Shown here one piece after another: positions 1 through 10,001 of a stretch of 64,000 nucleotides of DNA (position 1 is the stretch's first letter; the number at the start of each line of letters is the position of its first letter). Source of the DNA: Serratia marcescens (GTDB lineage Bacteria; Pseudomonadota; Gammaproteobacteria; Enterobacterales; Enterobacteriaceae). The notes below the pieces were generated by a model that saw only the letters and a program-made list of their open reading frames with translations, ran no database searches and had not been told where the DNA came from. The DNA is taken from positions 1 to 64,000 of the forward strand of contig NZ_MJAO01000022.1 of the NCBI RefSeq assembly GCF_001902635.1. The letters run 5' to 3'. Position numbers and translations under genes: made by a program.

Positions 1-1
1 G

Positions 2-583
2 CTGGCGTGGATGCAGGTGTTGCTCAATACGCCGCTCGACGACAGCGGCGTGACGCTGGCGGCGCTGACGCCGCGGCACAAGCAGGCAGAGCTGCAGTTC
101 TATTTGCCGATTAACCGGCTGTTGCAGGCGAATGAGCTCGATGCTCTGGTGAAGCGTTACGATCCGCTTTCCGCCCGCTGCCCGGCGCTGGATTTTCATC
201 AGGTGCAGGGCATGCTGAAAGGCTTTATCGATCTGGTGTTCTGCTGGCAGGGCAAATACTACCTGCTGGACTACAAGTCCAACTGGCTGGGGGAGGACAG
301 CAGCGCCTATACCCGGCCGGCGATGGAGCAGGCGATGGCGGAGCATCGTTACGATCTGCAATACCAGCTGTATACGCTGGCGCTGCATCGCTACCTGCGC
401 CATCGCTTGCCGGATTACGACTACCGGCGCCATTTTGGCGGGGTGATTTATCTGTTCCTGCGCGGCGTGGATGCGGCGCACCCGGGCAACGGCATTTTTA
501 CCTGTCTCCCCGAGTTTGAGTTGGTGGCGGGGATGGATCGCTTGTTCAGCGGCGAGGCTGCGGCGACGGAGGAAGGATCATGA
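2..583 (+). CDS. recB: RecBCD subunit RecB, C-terminal end (partial)
   Basis: This is the 3' end of recB; the reading frame is open from the window edge, so the 5' part lies outside. RecB is the slow 3'-5' helicase and the sole nuclease of the RecBCD recombination and repair enzyme. The piece carries the nuclease domain: the segment GFIDLVF followed by [10 protein letters not shown] supplies the aspartates and lysine of the Mg-dependent active site (family knowledge). The TGA stop overlaps the recD ATG by four bases (ATGA), which implies translational coupling of the two subunits. Identity is secure although only about 190 residues are present. Confidence 0.96.
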   Translation: MAWMQVLLNTPLDDSGVTLAALTPRHKQAELQFYLPINRLLQANELDALVKRYDPLSARCPALDFHQVQGMLKGFIDLVFCWQGKYYLLDYKSNWLGEDSSAYTRPAMEQAMAEHRYDLQYQLYTLALHRYLRHRLPDYDYRRHFGGVIYLFLRGVDAAHPGNGIFTCLPEFELVAGMDRLFSGEAAATEEGS

Positions 584-2430
584 TCGCACTGCTGGAGCAA
601 GCGGTGGCGCTGGGCGCGCTGCGACCGCTGGACGTGCAGTTCGCACGCGTGGTGGCGAGCGAAGAAGAACCCGATATTTTGTTGGCCGCCGCCTGTCTGA
701 GTGCAGAGGCCGGGGCCGGTCACGTCTGCCTGATGTTGGAGCAATTGCAGGCGGACACGCTGTTTGAAGGGCGCCAGCCGGCGCTGGCGCTGGCCGTGTG
801 GGAGGCAGCCGGGCGGCCGGATGGCACGCGCTGGCAACAGCGCCTGGCGGCCAGCGCGGCGGTCGGAGACGGCAGCGGCGCTACGCCGTTGGTGCTGCGC
901 GGGCCGCGGTTGTATCTGCAGCGCATGTGGCAAAACGAAGGTGAAGTGGCGGCGTTTATCGGCGGCGAAGGCGAATCGCTGGCGGTGCCGGAAGCCGAGC
1001 TGCGTGCGATCCTCGACCGCCTGTTTGGTGCGGCGAGCGACGAGCCCGACTGGCAGAAGATCGCCGCGGCGGTGGCTGCGACGCGGCGCATCGCGGTGAT
1101 TTCCGGCGGGCCGGGTACCGGTAAAACCACCACCGTCGCCAAGCTGTTGGCGGCGTTGGTGCAGTTGGATGAAAGCGCGCGTTTGCGCATTCAGCTGGCG
1201 GCACCGACCGGCAAAGCGGCGGCGCGCCTGACGGAGTCACTCGGCAGCGCCAGCCGTGAGCTGGCGTTGGCCCCGGTGCAGCAGGCGTTGTTCCCGACGG
1301 AGGCGGCGACGTTGCACCGCCTGTTGGGGGCGCAGCCGAACAGCCAGCGCATGCGCTATCACCGCGGCAACCGGCTGCATTTGGACGTGTTGGTGGTGGA
1401 TGAGGCCTCGATGGTCGATCTGCCGATGATGGCGCGCCTGATTGCCGCGCTGCCCGATCGGGCGCGGGTGATTTTCCTCGGCGACCGCGACCAGCTGGCT
1501 TCGGTGGAGGCCGGCGCGGTGTTGGGGGACATTTGCCGTTTTGCCGAGCAGGGGTACAGCGACGCGCGTGCCGCAGAGCTGAGCCGCCTGACCGGTTGTT
1601 CCATTGAAGGGCGGCAGGCCGACGCGGAAGCGGCGGTGCGCGATAGCCTGTGCCTGCTGCGCAAGAGCTATCGCTTCGACGCCCGTTCCGGCATCGGTCA
1701 ACTGGCGTTGGCGGTCAACGCCGGGGCGGGGGATCGCGCGCTGGCGGCCTTGAACGGCAGTTTCGACGATGTCTCGGGCTATGCGCTGGCGACGAGCGAA
1801 GAGTATCAGGCGCTGTTGGATACCTGCGTAGCGGGTTATCGCGACTATCTGCGGCCGATCGCCGAAGGCGCGGACGCGGCGACGGTGTTGGCGGCCTTTG
1901 GCCGTTTTCAGGTGCTGTGCGCGCTGCGCGAAGGGCCGTTCGGCGTCGCCGGCCTGAACGAGCGCATTGAGATCGGGTTGCAGCGTGCGGGCCTGATCGA
2001 CCGCAAACCGGGCGTGCTCGGCCGCTGGTATCGGGGGCGGCCGGTGATGATCGGCCGCAACGACAGTGCGCTGGGGCTGTTCAATGGGGATATCGGCATT
2101 ACGCTGCCGGATGAGCACGGCGACCTGCGCGTGCATTTCCAATTGCCGGACGGCAGCATCAAGTCGGTGCAGCCGAGCCGTTTGCCGGCGCATGAAACCG
2201 CCTACGCCATGACGGTGCACAAGTCTCAGGGATCGGAGTTTGACCATACGGTCTTGGTATTGCCGAACCACTTCCTGCCGGTGCTGACGCGGGAACTGGT
2301 CTATACCGCGATCACTCGCGCGCGTAAGCAGCTCTCGCTGTATGCCACGGAGGCGGTGCTGCTGCGGGCCATTCGCACACCGACCCAGCGGCGCAGTGGG
2401 TTAGCTGAACGGTTACAGGCAACGGAATAA
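580..2430 (+). CDS. recD: RecBCD subunit RecD, 5'-3' helicase
   Basis: RecD is the fast 5'-3' helicase motor of RecBCD and controls the response to Chi. The 616-residue product is close to the usual size for the family. A Walker A motif ([10 protein letters not shown], about residues 176-185, Lys182) and a DEAS-type Walker B (VVDEASMVD) are visible. The C-terminal motif [12 protein letters not shown] followed by YTAITRAR is the signature of superfamily 1 helicases. The start ATG overlaps the recB stop. The downstream neighbour argA is convergent, with a GC-rich hairpin between them. Confidence 0.97.
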   Translation: MIALLEQAVALGALRPLDVQFARVVASEEEPDILLAAACLSAEAGAGHVCLMLEQLQADTLFEGRQPALALAVWEAAGRPDGTRWQQRLAASAAVGDGSGATPLVLRGPRLYLQRMWQNEGEVAAFIGGEGESLAVPEAELRAILDRLFGAASDEPDWQKIAAAVAATRRIAVISGGPGTGKTTTVAKLLAALVQLDESARLRIQLAAPTGKAAARLTESLGSASRELALAPVQQALFPTEAATLHRLLGAQPNSQRMRYHRGNRLHLDVLVVDEASMVDLPMMARLIAALPDRARVIFLGDRDQLASVEAGAVLGDICRFAEQGYSDARAAELSRLTGCSIEGRQADAEAAVRDSLCLLRKSYRFDARSGIGQLALAVNAGAGDRALAALNGSFDDVSGYALATSEEYQALLDTCVAGYRDYLRPIAEGADAATVLAAFGRFQVLCALREGPFGVAGLNERIEIGLQRAGLIDRKPGVLGRWYRGRPVMIGRNDSALGLFNGDIGITLPDEHGDLRVHFQLPDGSIKSVQPSRLPAHETAYAMTVHKSQGSEFDHTVLVLPNHFLPVLTRELVYTAITRARKQLSLYATEAVLLRAIRTPTQRRSGLAERLQATE

Positions 2431-2439
2431 TCGGTAAGG

Positions 2440-2461
2440 GGGCGCGGCAACGGCCGCGCCC
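2440..2461. terminator. GC hairpin between convergent recD and argA
   Basis: A perfect 9-bp stem (GGGCGCGGC with GCCGCGCCC) and a 4-base loop lies between the recD and argA stop codons. There is no clear T-run on either side, so efficient intrinsic termination is uncertain. Confidence 0.4.
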
Positions 2462-2472
2462 GCAGGGATTGA

Positions 2473-3798
2473 TTACAGATCGGCCAGCAGGATTTTGGAA
2501 CGGCGCTGGTAGTTGTACAGCGCCTGTTTTTGCATCGGCAGTACGTCGACCTCCGCCGGGGTGAATCCGCGCTCCTGGAACCAGTGGATACTGCGGGTGG
2601 TCAGCACGAACAGCTTCTTCAGCCCCATCTGCCGCGCCTGGTTTTCCACCCGCTGCAGCAGCATCTCGCCGCGCGAAGAGCTGCGGTAATCGGGATGCAC
2701 TGCCACGCAGGCCATTTCACCGATTTTTTCCTCCGGGAATGGGTACAGCGCTGCGCAGGCGATGGTCAGATTGTCGCGTTCGATAATGGTGAACTTGTCG
2801 ATCTCCATCTCCAGCTGTTCACGCGAACGGCGCACCAGAATCCCCTGTTGCTCGAGCGGCCGGATCAGTTCCAGAATGCCACCGATGTCGTTGATCGTCG
2901 CCCGGCGCACTTGTTCGGCGCTCTCCATCACGATTTGGGTGCCGATACCGTCACGCGAGAACAGCTCCTGTACCAGCGCGCCGTCCTCCTGGTAGCTGAT
3001 CAGGTGGCTGCGGCGCACGCCGCTGCGGCAGCCTTTCACTGCGCCGCGCAGGAAGCGCACGGTGCCGGAATGGTAATCGCCGCCTTCCTCCAACTCTTCA
3101 AGGCGCTTTTGCGCGTCATTGGGGAACAGTTCGGAAAGGATGTTACCTTCTGCATCGGTAACGCCCTGCGAGGAGCAAAAGCCGATCATTTTCTCTGCTT
3201 TCAGCTTGATCGCCAACTGGGTAGCCACCTCTTCTGAGGTCAGATTGAAGCTCTCGCCGGTGACCGAGACCGCGACCGGGCCGATCAGCACGATGGCGTT
3301 GCTGTCGAGCTGGCGGTGGATCGCTTCTTCATCGATACGGCGAATGCGGCCGCTATGGCAGTAGTCGATGCCGTCATCGATGCCCAGCGGCTGCGCGATG
3401 ATGAAGTTGCCGCTGACCACGTTAATATGCGCACCCTGCAGCGGCGTATTGTTGAGGCTCATCGACAGCCGGGCGGTAATGTCCAGCTGCAACAGACCGG
3501 CGGCCTGCTTGACCAACTCGAGCGTATGGGCGTCGGTCACGCGGGTATGCTTGTGGTAGATCGGCTCATGGTTGTGCTGCGCCAGATTGGCGTCGATCTG
3601 CGGCCGCGCGCCGTAAACCACCACCAGGCGAATACCCAGGCTATGCAGCAACCCGATATCGTTGACGATGTTGGAGAAATTCTCGTGTTCGATGGCTTCC
3701 CCGCCGAGCATGATGACAAACGTCTTGCCGCGGTGGGCATTGATATAGGGGACTGAGTGACGGAATCCTTGCACCAGCTCTGTACTACGTTCCTTCAC
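2473..3798 (-). CDS. argA: Amino-acid N-acetyltransferase (N-acetylglutamate synthase)
   Basis: ArgA acetylates glutamate with acetyl-CoA, the first and feedback-controlled step of arginine synthesis. The N-terminal part is an amino-acid-kinase-like fold ([23 protein letters not shown]) and the C-terminal part a GNAT acetyltransferase ([32 protein letters not shown]). I place the start at the GTG at 3798, giving 441 residues. An AGAGG ribosome site lies 7 bases upstream of it, and the protein then begins MKERSTEL, like the E. coli enzyme. A TTG at 3804 is in frame but almost touches the ribosome site. Tandem ARG-box-like repeats lie upstream. Confidence 0.96.
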   Translation of the reverse strand: MKERSTELVQGFRHSVPYINAHRGKTFVIMLGGEAIEHENFSNIVNDIGLLHSLGIRLVVVYGARPQIDANLAQHNHEPIYHKHTRVTDAHTLELVKQAAGLLQLDITARLSMSLNNTPLQGAHINVVSGNFIIAQPLGIDDGIDYCHSGRIRRIDEEAIHRQLDSNAIVLIGPVAVSVTGESFNLTSEEVATQLAIKLKAEKMIGFCSSQGVTDAEGNILSELFPNDAQKRLEELEEGGDYHSGTVRFLRGAVKGCRSGVRRSHLISYQEDGALVQELFSRDGIGTQIVMESAEQVRRATINDIGGILELIRPLEQQGILVRRSREQLEMEIDKFTIIERDNLTIACAALYPFPEEKIGEMACVAVHPDYRSSSRGEMLLQRVENQARQMGLKKLFVLTTRSIHWFQERGFTPAEVDVLPMQKQALYNYQRRSKILLADL

Positions 3799-3810
3799 GG
3801 TCAAACCTCT

Positions 3811-3849
3811 TTTGCATATTTATACGATATTTTTGTATTTTTATTCTTT
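3811..3849 (-). promoter_or_regulatory. Candidate tandem ARG boxes (ArgR operator) of argA
   Basis: Two AT-rich 18-bp half-matching palindromes (3811-3828 and 3832-3849) lie just upstream of argA. Their cores, GTATAAATATGC and GAATAAAAATAC on the minus strand, are offset by exactly 21 bp. An 18-bp box plus a 3-bp gap is the known spacing of ArgR hexamer sites. Individual matches to the consensus are moderate; the spacing and the target gene make the call. Confidence 0.6.
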
Positions 3850-4038
3850 TATTGCGTCAATGGCAAGTGGGAAATCATCATGGAGAGTGAGCTAAGGGTG
3901 CCAAATCGTTAATAAATTGAAAAACCATAAAAAGATTTTCTGATGACAGGGCTGGAATGATTGGTTAAAGTTTTCGGCATCCCCGTTTTATTGGTGTTTT
4001 TTTAATCTGTTGTAAACAGCTATTACTGCCGGAGCCGC

Positions 4039-5292
4039 ATGCCAAACTCTAATCACAATCTGGGCCGCCGTCGTTTATTACAGGGCGTTGCCGCCAGCTG
4101 GTTGCTGAGTGTGAGTCGCACGGGCTTCGCCGCTTCATCGCATGTGATCGCCGTGCGCGTCTGGCCGTCTTCCACCTATACCCGCGTCACGCTGGAATCC
4201 AACGTCGAACTGAAATACAAGCAGTTTGCCCTGACCAATCCCGATCGCGTGGTGGTGGATATCGAAGGCGTTCACCTCAACAGCGTGCTGAAGGGCATTG
4301 CCGGTCAGGTGCGCGCCGACGATCCTTATCTGAAGCAGGCGCGCGTCGGCCAGTTCGATCAGAATACCGTGCGACTGGTGCTGGAGCTCAAGCAAAGCGT
4401 CAGTCCGCATATGTTCTCGCTGGCGCCGGTGCCGGAATACCGCAACCGTCTGGTGATGGATCTCTACCCGACCAAGGTCGGCAGCGGCGGCGAGGAGTAT
4501 GATCCGCTACTGGCGTTACTGGAAGATTACAACAAGGGCGATCTGGAGCGCACGCTGCCACCGGAAGCGCCGCAGGCCGGCAAGGCGGGGCGCGATCGTC
4601 CGATCGTCATCATGTTGGATCCCGGCCACGGCGGCGAAGATCCCGGCGCTATCGGCAAGTACAAGACGCGTGAGAAAGACATCGTGTTGCAGATTGCCCG
4701 CAAGCTGAGCGCCATGATTAAGCGCGAGCCGAACATGAAAGTGTTTATGACGCGCAACGAAGACGTGTTTATCCCGCTTAAGGTGCGTGTCGCCAAGGCG
4801 CGCAAGCAGCGCGCGGATCTGTTCGTTTCGATTCACGCTGACGCTTTCACCAGCCGCGCGGCGCGCGGTTCATCGGTGTTTGCGTTGTCCACCAAGGGCG
4901 CCACCAGTTCGGCGGCCAAGTTCCTGGCGCAGACGCAGAATGCCTCGGACCAAATCGGCGGCGTCAGCAAGAGCGGCGATCGCTATCTCGACCACACCAT
5001 GTTCGATCTGATCCAGACCGCGACCATCAACGACAGCCTGAAGTTCGGCAAGGAAGTGTTGAATCGGATGGGGAAAATCAACCGGTTGCACAAGAATCGC
5101 GTCGATCAGGCCGGTTTTGCGGTATTGAAGGCGCCGGATATTCCGTCGATCCTGGTGGAGACGGCGTTTATCAGCAACATCGAAGAAGAACGCAAGCTGC
5201 GCACCAGCCATTTCCAGCAGCAGGTGGCGGAGTCGATTCTGGCGGGCATCAAGGCTTATTTCGCCAACGGCGGCGCGCTGGCGAGCCGATAA
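4039..5292 (+). CDS. amiC: N-acetylmuramoyl-L-alanine amidase AmiC
   Basis: AmiC is a periplasmic zinc amidase that cuts septal peptidoglycan during daughter-cell separation. The N-terminus carries a twin-arginine signal (GRRRLLQG, then a hydrophobic stretch), so export is by Tat. An N-terminal AMIN domain for septal targeting (about residues 35-135) is followed by an amidase_3 domain from about residue 190. The zinc motif DPGHGGED (His197), SIHADAF and VETAFISN are all present. The length of 417 equals the E. coli protein. A strong intrinsic terminator follows. Confidence 0.97.
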   Translation: MPNSNHNLGRRRLLQGVAASWLLSVSRTGFAASSHVIAVRVWPSSTYTRVTLESNVELKYKQFALTNPDRVVVDIEGVHLNSVLKGIAGQVRADDPYLKQARVGQFDQNTVRLVLELKQSVSPHMFSLAPVPEYRNRLVMDLYPTKVGSGGEEYDPLLALLEDYNKGDLERTLPPEAPQAGKAGRDRPIVIMLDPGHGGEDPGAIGKYKTREKDIVLQIARKLSAMIKREPNMKVFMTRNEDVFIPLKVRVAKARKQRADLFVSIHADAFTSRAARGSSVFALSTKGATSSAAKFLAQTQNASDQIGGVSKSGDRYLDHTMFDLIQTATINDSLKFGKEVLNRMGKINRLHKNRVDQAGFAVLKAPDIPSILVETAFISNIEEERKLRTSHFQQQVAESILAGIKAYFANGGALASR

Positions 5293-5317
5293 ATCCCCGT
5301 CATTTTCCTCACATGGC

Positions 5318-5342
5318 AACCTCCCTCTCGGGAGGTTTTTTT
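5318..5342 (+). terminator. Intrinsic terminator of amiC
   Basis: An 8-bp perfect stem AACCTCCC/GGGAGGTT with a TCTC loop is followed by seven T residues, 25 bases after the amiC stop. Confidence 0.9.
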
Positions 5343-5479
5343 ATCGCCATGCTTTCCGCTTGACATCCGTCGCCGCGTATTTGCCCCCCGTTCGCCCAGG
5401 GCTCCCCGCCCTGATACCGACCGTCCAAGAGAAAATCTGACCGACAACAAGATTGCGTGAACGGCAGATTGACAGGGAA

Positions 5480-5512
5480 TAAAATTTATATTTTTATAAA
5501 AAATAAATTTTA
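5480..5512. promoter_or_regulatory. AT-only imperfect palindrome upstream of the MFS gene
   Basis: Ten-base arms TAAAATTTAT (5480-5489) and ATAAATTTTA (5503-5512) flank an inner 12-bp palindrome TTTTTATAAAAA. A TTGACA hexamer sits at 5469-5474, so the palindrome covers the expected -10 and start region of a promoter for the transporter at 5569. It looks like an operator, but no local regulator gene is present. Confidence 0.45.
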
Positions 5513-5568
5513 TGGCGATGTGTAGTAAACGCCCCGTACCCGTTTCTGCTGAACTGTGAGGAGGCTCT

Positions 5569-6912
5569 GTGCCGATAGCAACCCCGGAAGGAAAGAACGG
5601 CATTCAAACGATGATCGACAGCCTGGGCACGCGCGGCCGTCAGATTCGTTTACTGATTCTGTGTGCGCTTTGCCTGATGTGTGATGGCTTTGATATTCAG
5701 GCAATGGGGTATGCCGGGCCGGCGATTCGGGAAGAGTGGGGGCTGGAAACCGCGCAGCTCGGCCCGGTGTTCAGCGCCGGTCTGGCCGGCATCGCCCTCG
5801 GCGCTTTCGCGTTGGGATGGCTTGCCGATCGGATCGGCCGCAGGCCGGCCATTTTATTGGCGACGCTGGTTTTTGGCGTGTTTACGCTCGGTTCAGCCTT
5901 CGCCCAGAATGTGGAACAGCTGTTGGTGCTGCGTTTTTTGGCGGGCATCGCGTTAGGGGGCGTGATGCCGAACTGTATCGCGCTGGTTGTCGAATACAGC
6001 CCGAGCCGCCAGCGAGCGACCTATATCACCGCCATTACCTGCTTTTTCGCCATCGGCGGCGGGCTTGGTGGCATTGCCGCCGCCACGCTGATCCCGCCGT
6101 TTGGCTGGCGAGCCGTTTTTCTGCTCGGCGGCCTGTTGCCGATGCTATTGGCGTTGGCGATGTGGTTCTATTTGCCTGAGTCTGCGCAATGGTTGTTGAA
6201 ATGCGGGGGGAAGGAGGGCGCGGTTCGCGCGCTGTTGCATCAGATGTTTCCGTCACAGCGAGCGCAGGAGGTCGATCTCTCGGTCAGCCAGGCAGAAACG
6301 GCTCCGGCCAAGGCAAGCGTGCTGGATCTGTTCAGAGAGCGGCGGACGATGTTTACGCTGCTGCTGTGGCTGGTGAATTTTATGAACCTTATCGATCTGT
6401 ATTTTCTGGCCAACTGGCTGCCCACCTTAATTCGGGACGCCGGTCTGACATTGGAAACGGCCAATCTGGCCACCGGGACGCTACAGTTTGGCGGCGTTTT
6501 GGGTACGTTGGCCCTTGGCCGCCTGATCGACAAGTTTGGCGCTTATAGCGTGCTTGTCACCGGTTTTTCCGTTGCCGCACTGTCGATAGCGGCGATCGGC
6601 GTAGATCCGAGCAACCTGCTGCTGCTTTTCAGTTCCATTTTTATTACGGGCATTTTTGTGGTCGGCGGCATGCCGGGGGTGAACACGTTGGCGGCGAGCG
6701 GTTACCCAACGTTCTTGCGTTCAACCGGTCTGGGGTGGGGACTGGGCATTGGCCGGGGGGCATCGATGCTCGGTCCGTTATTGGGCGCGGCGTTGATCGC
6801 CCGGCATTGGCTGGCGTCAGATTTGCTGCTGCTGGCGGCGGTGCCGGCGATGATATCTGCGATGGCAATAGCGCTAATGTGGTGGAGAAATCGTGACGAT
6901 AGCGATGCTTGA
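5569..6912 (+). CDS. MFS transporter, aromatic acid:H+ symporter-like
   Basis: This 447-residue membrane protein of the major facilitator superfamily has about 12 hydrophobic segments. The first helix region LMCDGFDIQAMGYAGP matches the DGFD signature of the aromatic acid:H+ symporter family (PcaK/BenK/MhpT type). The loop GWLADRIGRRPA is the classic MFS motif A. The GTG start is supported by a GAGGAGG ribosome site four bases upstream; the next in-frame ATG (MIDSLG) is also possible. The gene lies between amiC and the initiator tRNA cluster, where E. coli has none, so it is an accessory insertion. The substrate cannot be told from sequence. Confidence 0.85.
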   Translation: MPIATPEGKNGIQTMIDSLGTRGRQIRLLILCALCLMCDGFDIQAMGYAGPAIREEWGLETAQLGPVFSAGLAGIALGAFALGWLADRIGRRPAILLATLVFGVFTLGSAFAQNVEQLLVLRFLAGIALGGVMPNCIALVVEYSPSRQRATYITAITCFFAIGGGLGGIAAATLIPPFGWRAVFLLGGLLPMLLALAMWFYLPESAQWLLKCGGKEGAVRALLHQMFPSQRAQEVDLSVSQAETAPAKASVLDLFRERRTMFTLLLWLVNFMNLIDLYFLANWLPTLIRDAGLTLETANLATGTLQFGGVLGTLALGRLIDKFGAYSVLVTGFSVAALSIAAIGVDPSNLLLLFSSIFITGIFVVGGMPGVNTLAASGYPTFLRSTGLGWGLGIGRGASMLGPLLGAALIARHWLASDLLLLAAVPAMISAMAIALMWWRNRDDSDA

Positions 6913-6959
6913 AGGAAACTGCTAAGGAGAGATGGGTATTGACTGAGGAAAATTGAAAT

Positions 6960-7036
<77 letters not shown>

Positions 7037-7101
7037 TCCGTTTTGGTGCGGTATTATGACGAAACCACCGTTCATGTGATGCCGCTGGTACGACATTCGG
7101 T

Positions 7102-7178
<77 letters not shown>

Positions 7179-7236
7179 TCCGTATAATACTTTTTCATCG
7201 AAACCAAACGAAAACTACCGCCAATGCGGCATCGGT

Positions 7237-7313
<77 letters not shown>

Positions 7314-7327
7314 TCCGATGGATGCGC

Positions 7328-7355
7328 ACTATACTCTCCATGCGTTTTGTTGCAA
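7328..7355 (-). promoter_or_regulatory. Promoter of the initiator tRNA operon
   Basis: On the minus strand a -35 TTGCAA (7350-7355), a 16-bp spacer and a -10 TATAGT (7328-7333) are followed by a GCGC-type discriminator. A GC-rich discriminator is typical of stable-RNA promoters under stringent control. Confidence 0.75.
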
Positions 7356-7529
7356 ACCCTTTTTGCATTTTATTGGCCTAAACCCGTTTTTCTGCTGGAT
7401 TTGTCTGCGATTTGCCTTCTTTTTCATCACCATCCTCCGTGCGGCTTTTTTTATTTGCGGCGATTCCTTTATCAATGAGCGTTTGTTATCGTTCAGCCGG
7501 TGGATCATATCAGTTTGAGAGTGTGCGCG

Positions 7530-8666
7530 ATGAAAGGACGTTGGGGCAAATACCTGCTGGGCGGGTTGATGGTGGCGGTGCTGGCGGGGTGTTCGTCCAA
7601 GCCGACCGATCGGGGTCAGCAATATAAAGACGGCCATCTGGATCAGTCGCTGGAGCTGGTCAATCAGCCCAATGCCAAAGGCTCGCCGGTTAACGCCAAG
7701 GATTATTCGGATCAGCTGATGGAGATCAAGTACGCGTCTCCTTCGCTCTTTAATCGCAACAACAGCACCTATCAGGCGGTGCAGAGCTGGATGGCCTCCG
7801 GCGCCGACACGCGCCTGTTGAGCCAGCACGGCCTCAGTGCCTACCAGATGGAAGGCGTCGATAATTACGGCAACGTGCAATTTACCGGTTACTACACGCC
7901 GGTGGTGCAGGCGCGCTATACCCAACAGGGCGAGTTCCGTTATCCGCTGTACCGCATGCCGCCGAAAGGCAAAGGCCGTCTGCCGGATCGCGCGGGCATC
8001 TATTCCGGCGGGCTCGACGATCGCTATATCATCGCTTACACCAATTCGCTGATGGACAACTTCATGATGGAAGTCCAGGGCAGCGGCTATGTCGATTACG
8101 GCAACGGTCAGCCGCTGGTGTTCTTTGGCTACGGCGGCAAGAACGGCCACGCGTATCGCAGCATCGGCAAGGTGTTGATCGATCGCGGCGAAGTGGCCAA
8201 GGCGGACATGTCGATGCAGGCGATCCGCCAGTGGGCGGATACCCACAGCGCCGCAGAGGTGCGTGAGCTGCTGGAGCAGAATCCGTCGTTCGTGTTCTTC
8301 CGCCCGGAAGCGTTCGCGCCGGTGAAAGGCGCCAGCGCGGTGCCGTTGGTGGCCAAAGCCTCGGTGGCCTCCGACCGTTCACTGATCCCGGCGGGCACCA
8401 CGTTGCTGGCCGAAGTGCCGCTGCTGGACAACAAGGGTAAATTCACGGGAAAATACGAGATGCGTCTGATGGTCGCGCTCGACGTGGGCGGCGCCATCAA
8501 GGGCCAGCATTTTGACATGTATCAGGGCATCGGGCCGGAAGCCGGCCACTCGGCGGGCTACTATAACCACTATGGCCGCGTCTGGGTGCTGAAGAACAAC
8601 GGCGGCGGTCAGCTGTTCAGCGCCAATCAGCCAAACGGCGGCGGTTCGTTGCTGGTTACCCGCTAA
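7530..8666 (+). CDS. mltA: Membrane-bound lytic murein transglycosylase A
   Basis: MltA is an outer-membrane lipoprotein that cleaves the MurNAc-GlcNAc bond of peptidoglycan, forming 1,6-anhydro ends. The start at 7530 gives MKGRWGKYLLGG, then a hydrophobic signal and a lipobox LAGC, followed by SSKPTDRGQQYKDG as in E. coli; length 378. A GTG at 7500 would add ten residues before this standard signal and is rejected. The catalytic aspartate lies in the segment ALDVGGAIKGQHFD. A hairpin follows the stop. Confidence 0.96.
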   Translation: MKGRWGKYLLGGLMVAVLAGCSSKPTDRGQQYKDGHLDQSLELVNQPNAKGSPVNAKDYSDQLMEIKYASPSLFNRNNSTYQAVQSWMASGADTRLLSQHGLSAYQMEGVDNYGNVQFTGYYTPVVQARYTQQGEFRYPLYRMPPKGKGRLPDRAGIYSGGLDDRYIIAYTNSLMDNFMMEVQGSGYVDYGNGQPLVFFGYGGKNGHAYRSIGKVLIDRGEVAKADMSMQAIRQWADTHSAAEVRELLEQNPSFVFFRPEAFAPVKGASAVPLVAKASVASDRSLIPAGTTLLAEVPLLDNKGKFTGKYEMRLMVALDVGGAIKGQHFDMYQGIGPEAGHSAGYYNHYGRVWVLKNNGGGQLFSANQPNGGGSLLVTR

Positions 8667-8695
8667 ACGCATACGGCGTGAAAAGATTGACCCGC

Positions 8696-8718
8696 AAGGG
8701 CCGGATTTTCCGGCCCTT
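8696..8718 (+). terminator. Hairpin after mltA
   Basis: A 9-bp perfect stem AAGGGCCGG/CCGGCCCTT with a short ATTTT loop lies 30 bases after mltA. Only a broken T-run (ATCATTT) follows, so its strength is uncertain. Confidence 0.55.
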
Positions 8719-8750
8719 ATCATTTGCATTACGAAGGTAATTAAAGCGTT

Positions 8751-9557
8751 ATGAGCACAGCTTATTCAGAAGCCTATCTGCAGCGTTTCGGCGGCACGGC
8801 GCGGTTGTACGGCCAGCAGGCGCTGGCGGTGTTTGCGCAGGCGCACGTCTGCGTGATCGGCATCGGCGGCGTGGGTTCCTGGGCGGCTGAGGCGCTGGCG
8901 CGCACCGGCATCGGCGCCATCACCCTGATCGACATGGATGATGTTTGCGTCACTAATACCAACCGCCAGATCCACGCGTTGCGCCAACATGTTGGGCAAT
9001 CGAAAACCGAGGTGATGGCGGAGCGCATCCTGGCGATCAATCCGGAATGCCGGGTGACCTGCATCGATGATTTCATCACGCCGGACAATGTCGCCGAGCT
9101 GTTGGATCATAACTTCAGCTATGTCATCGACGCGATCGACAGCGTGCGGCCGAAGGCGGCGCTGCTGTCATACTGCCGCCGTTTCAAGATCCCGGTGGTG
9201 ACCACCGGCGGCGCCGGCGGGCAGATAGACCCGACCAAAATCGAAGTGGCCGACCTGGCGAAAACCATTCAGGATCCGCTGGCCGCCAAGCTGCGTGAGC
9301 GGCTGAAGCACGATTTCAATGTGGTGAAAAACGGCAAGGGCAAGCTGGGCATCGACTGCGTCTTCTCCAGCGAGCCGCTGGTTTACCCGCAGCCGGACGG
9401 CTCGGTGTGCGCTTCGCGCAGCACGGCGGAAGGGCCGAAAAGAATGGATTGCAGCGCGGGATTCGGCGCGGCGACCATGGTCACCGCTACCTTCGGCTTC
9501 GTTGCTGTGTCGCACGCGCTGAAAAAGATGGTGGCGAAGGCGGCGCGTCAGGCGTAA
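8751..9557 (+). CDS. tcdA: tRNA threonylcarbamoyladenosine dehydratase
   Basis: TcdA (formerly CsdL/YgdL) is an E1-like enzyme. It uses ATP to cyclise t6A37 of ANN-decoding tRNAs to ct6A. The ThiF/MoeB-type nucleotide site GIGGVGSW is at about residues 36-43, followed by [13 protein letters not shown] with the Asp, Asn and Arg typical of adenylating E1 enzymes. At 268 residues it matches the E. coli length. Its last codons overlap the end of the convergent csdE. The CsdA-CsdE sulfur-transfer pair beside it is functionally linked in E. coli. Confidence 0.96.
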   Translation: MSTAYSEAYLQRFGGTARLYGQQALAVFAQAHVCVIGIGGVGSWAAEALARTGIGAITLIDMDDVCVTNTNRQIHALRQHVGQSKTEVMAERILAINPECRVTCIDDFITPDNVAELLDHNFSYVIDAIDSVRPKAALLSYCRRFKIPVVTTGGAGGQIDPTKIEVADLAKTIQDPLAAKLRERLKHDFNVVKNGKGKLGIDCVFSSEPLVYPQPDGSVCASRSTAEGPKRMDCSAGFGAATMVTATFGFVAVSHALKKMVAKAARQA

Positions 9558-9982
9558 CGGGCGGCGATCGCCTTTACGGCGGCGGCCAACGCCGCCAGGC
9601 CACCGGCGCGGGTGGCGCTCAGCTGCGCGCGCAATGCCAGGCGGTCGAACAGCGCCAGTGGATCCAATGCGGCGATCTGCTGCGGCGTTTTCCCTTCTAC
9701 TTCGGTCAGCAGCACCGCCAGCAGGCCGCGCACGATGCGGCCTTCGCTGTCACCATAGAAGTGCAGTGTGCCGTCTTCCAGCAGCTGATGCCCCAACCAG
9801 ACGCGGTTTTCACAGCCGCTCAATGCCATCTCTTCACTGCGCAAGGCCTCCGGCAGTGGCGGCAGCCGTTTCGCGAGCATAATCAGCTGGCGGTAGCGGT
9901 CTTCCCACTGTTTCAGCGCGCTGAAGGCGGCGATCAGCGCTTCAGCGGTGATCTCTCGGCCAAAAGGATGGGGGGCGAGCAT
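9548..9982 (-). CDS. csdE: Cysteine desulfurase sulfur acceptor CsdE
   Basis: CsdE is a SufE-family protein that takes persulfide sulfur from CsdA and passes it on. The active cysteine is in the conserved segment [11 protein letters not shown], and [16 protein letters not shown] is the family core. The start chosen is ATG 9982 (MLAPHPFG), with a GGAG ribosome site at good spacing. A TTG at 10000 would add six residues without a ribosome site. The length of 144 resembles E. coli. The gene lies 19 bases downstream of csdA in the same operon. Confidence 0.94.
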   Translation of the reverse strand: MLAPHPFGREITAEALIAAFSALKQWEDRYRQLIMLAKRLPPLPEALRSEEMALSGCENRVWLGHQLLEDGTLHFYGDSEGRIVRGLLAVLLTEVEGKTPQQIAALDPLALFDRLALRAQLSATRAGGLAALAAAVKAIAARYA

Positions 9983-10001
9983 AGCGTCTCCGGGAGTCAA
10001 G

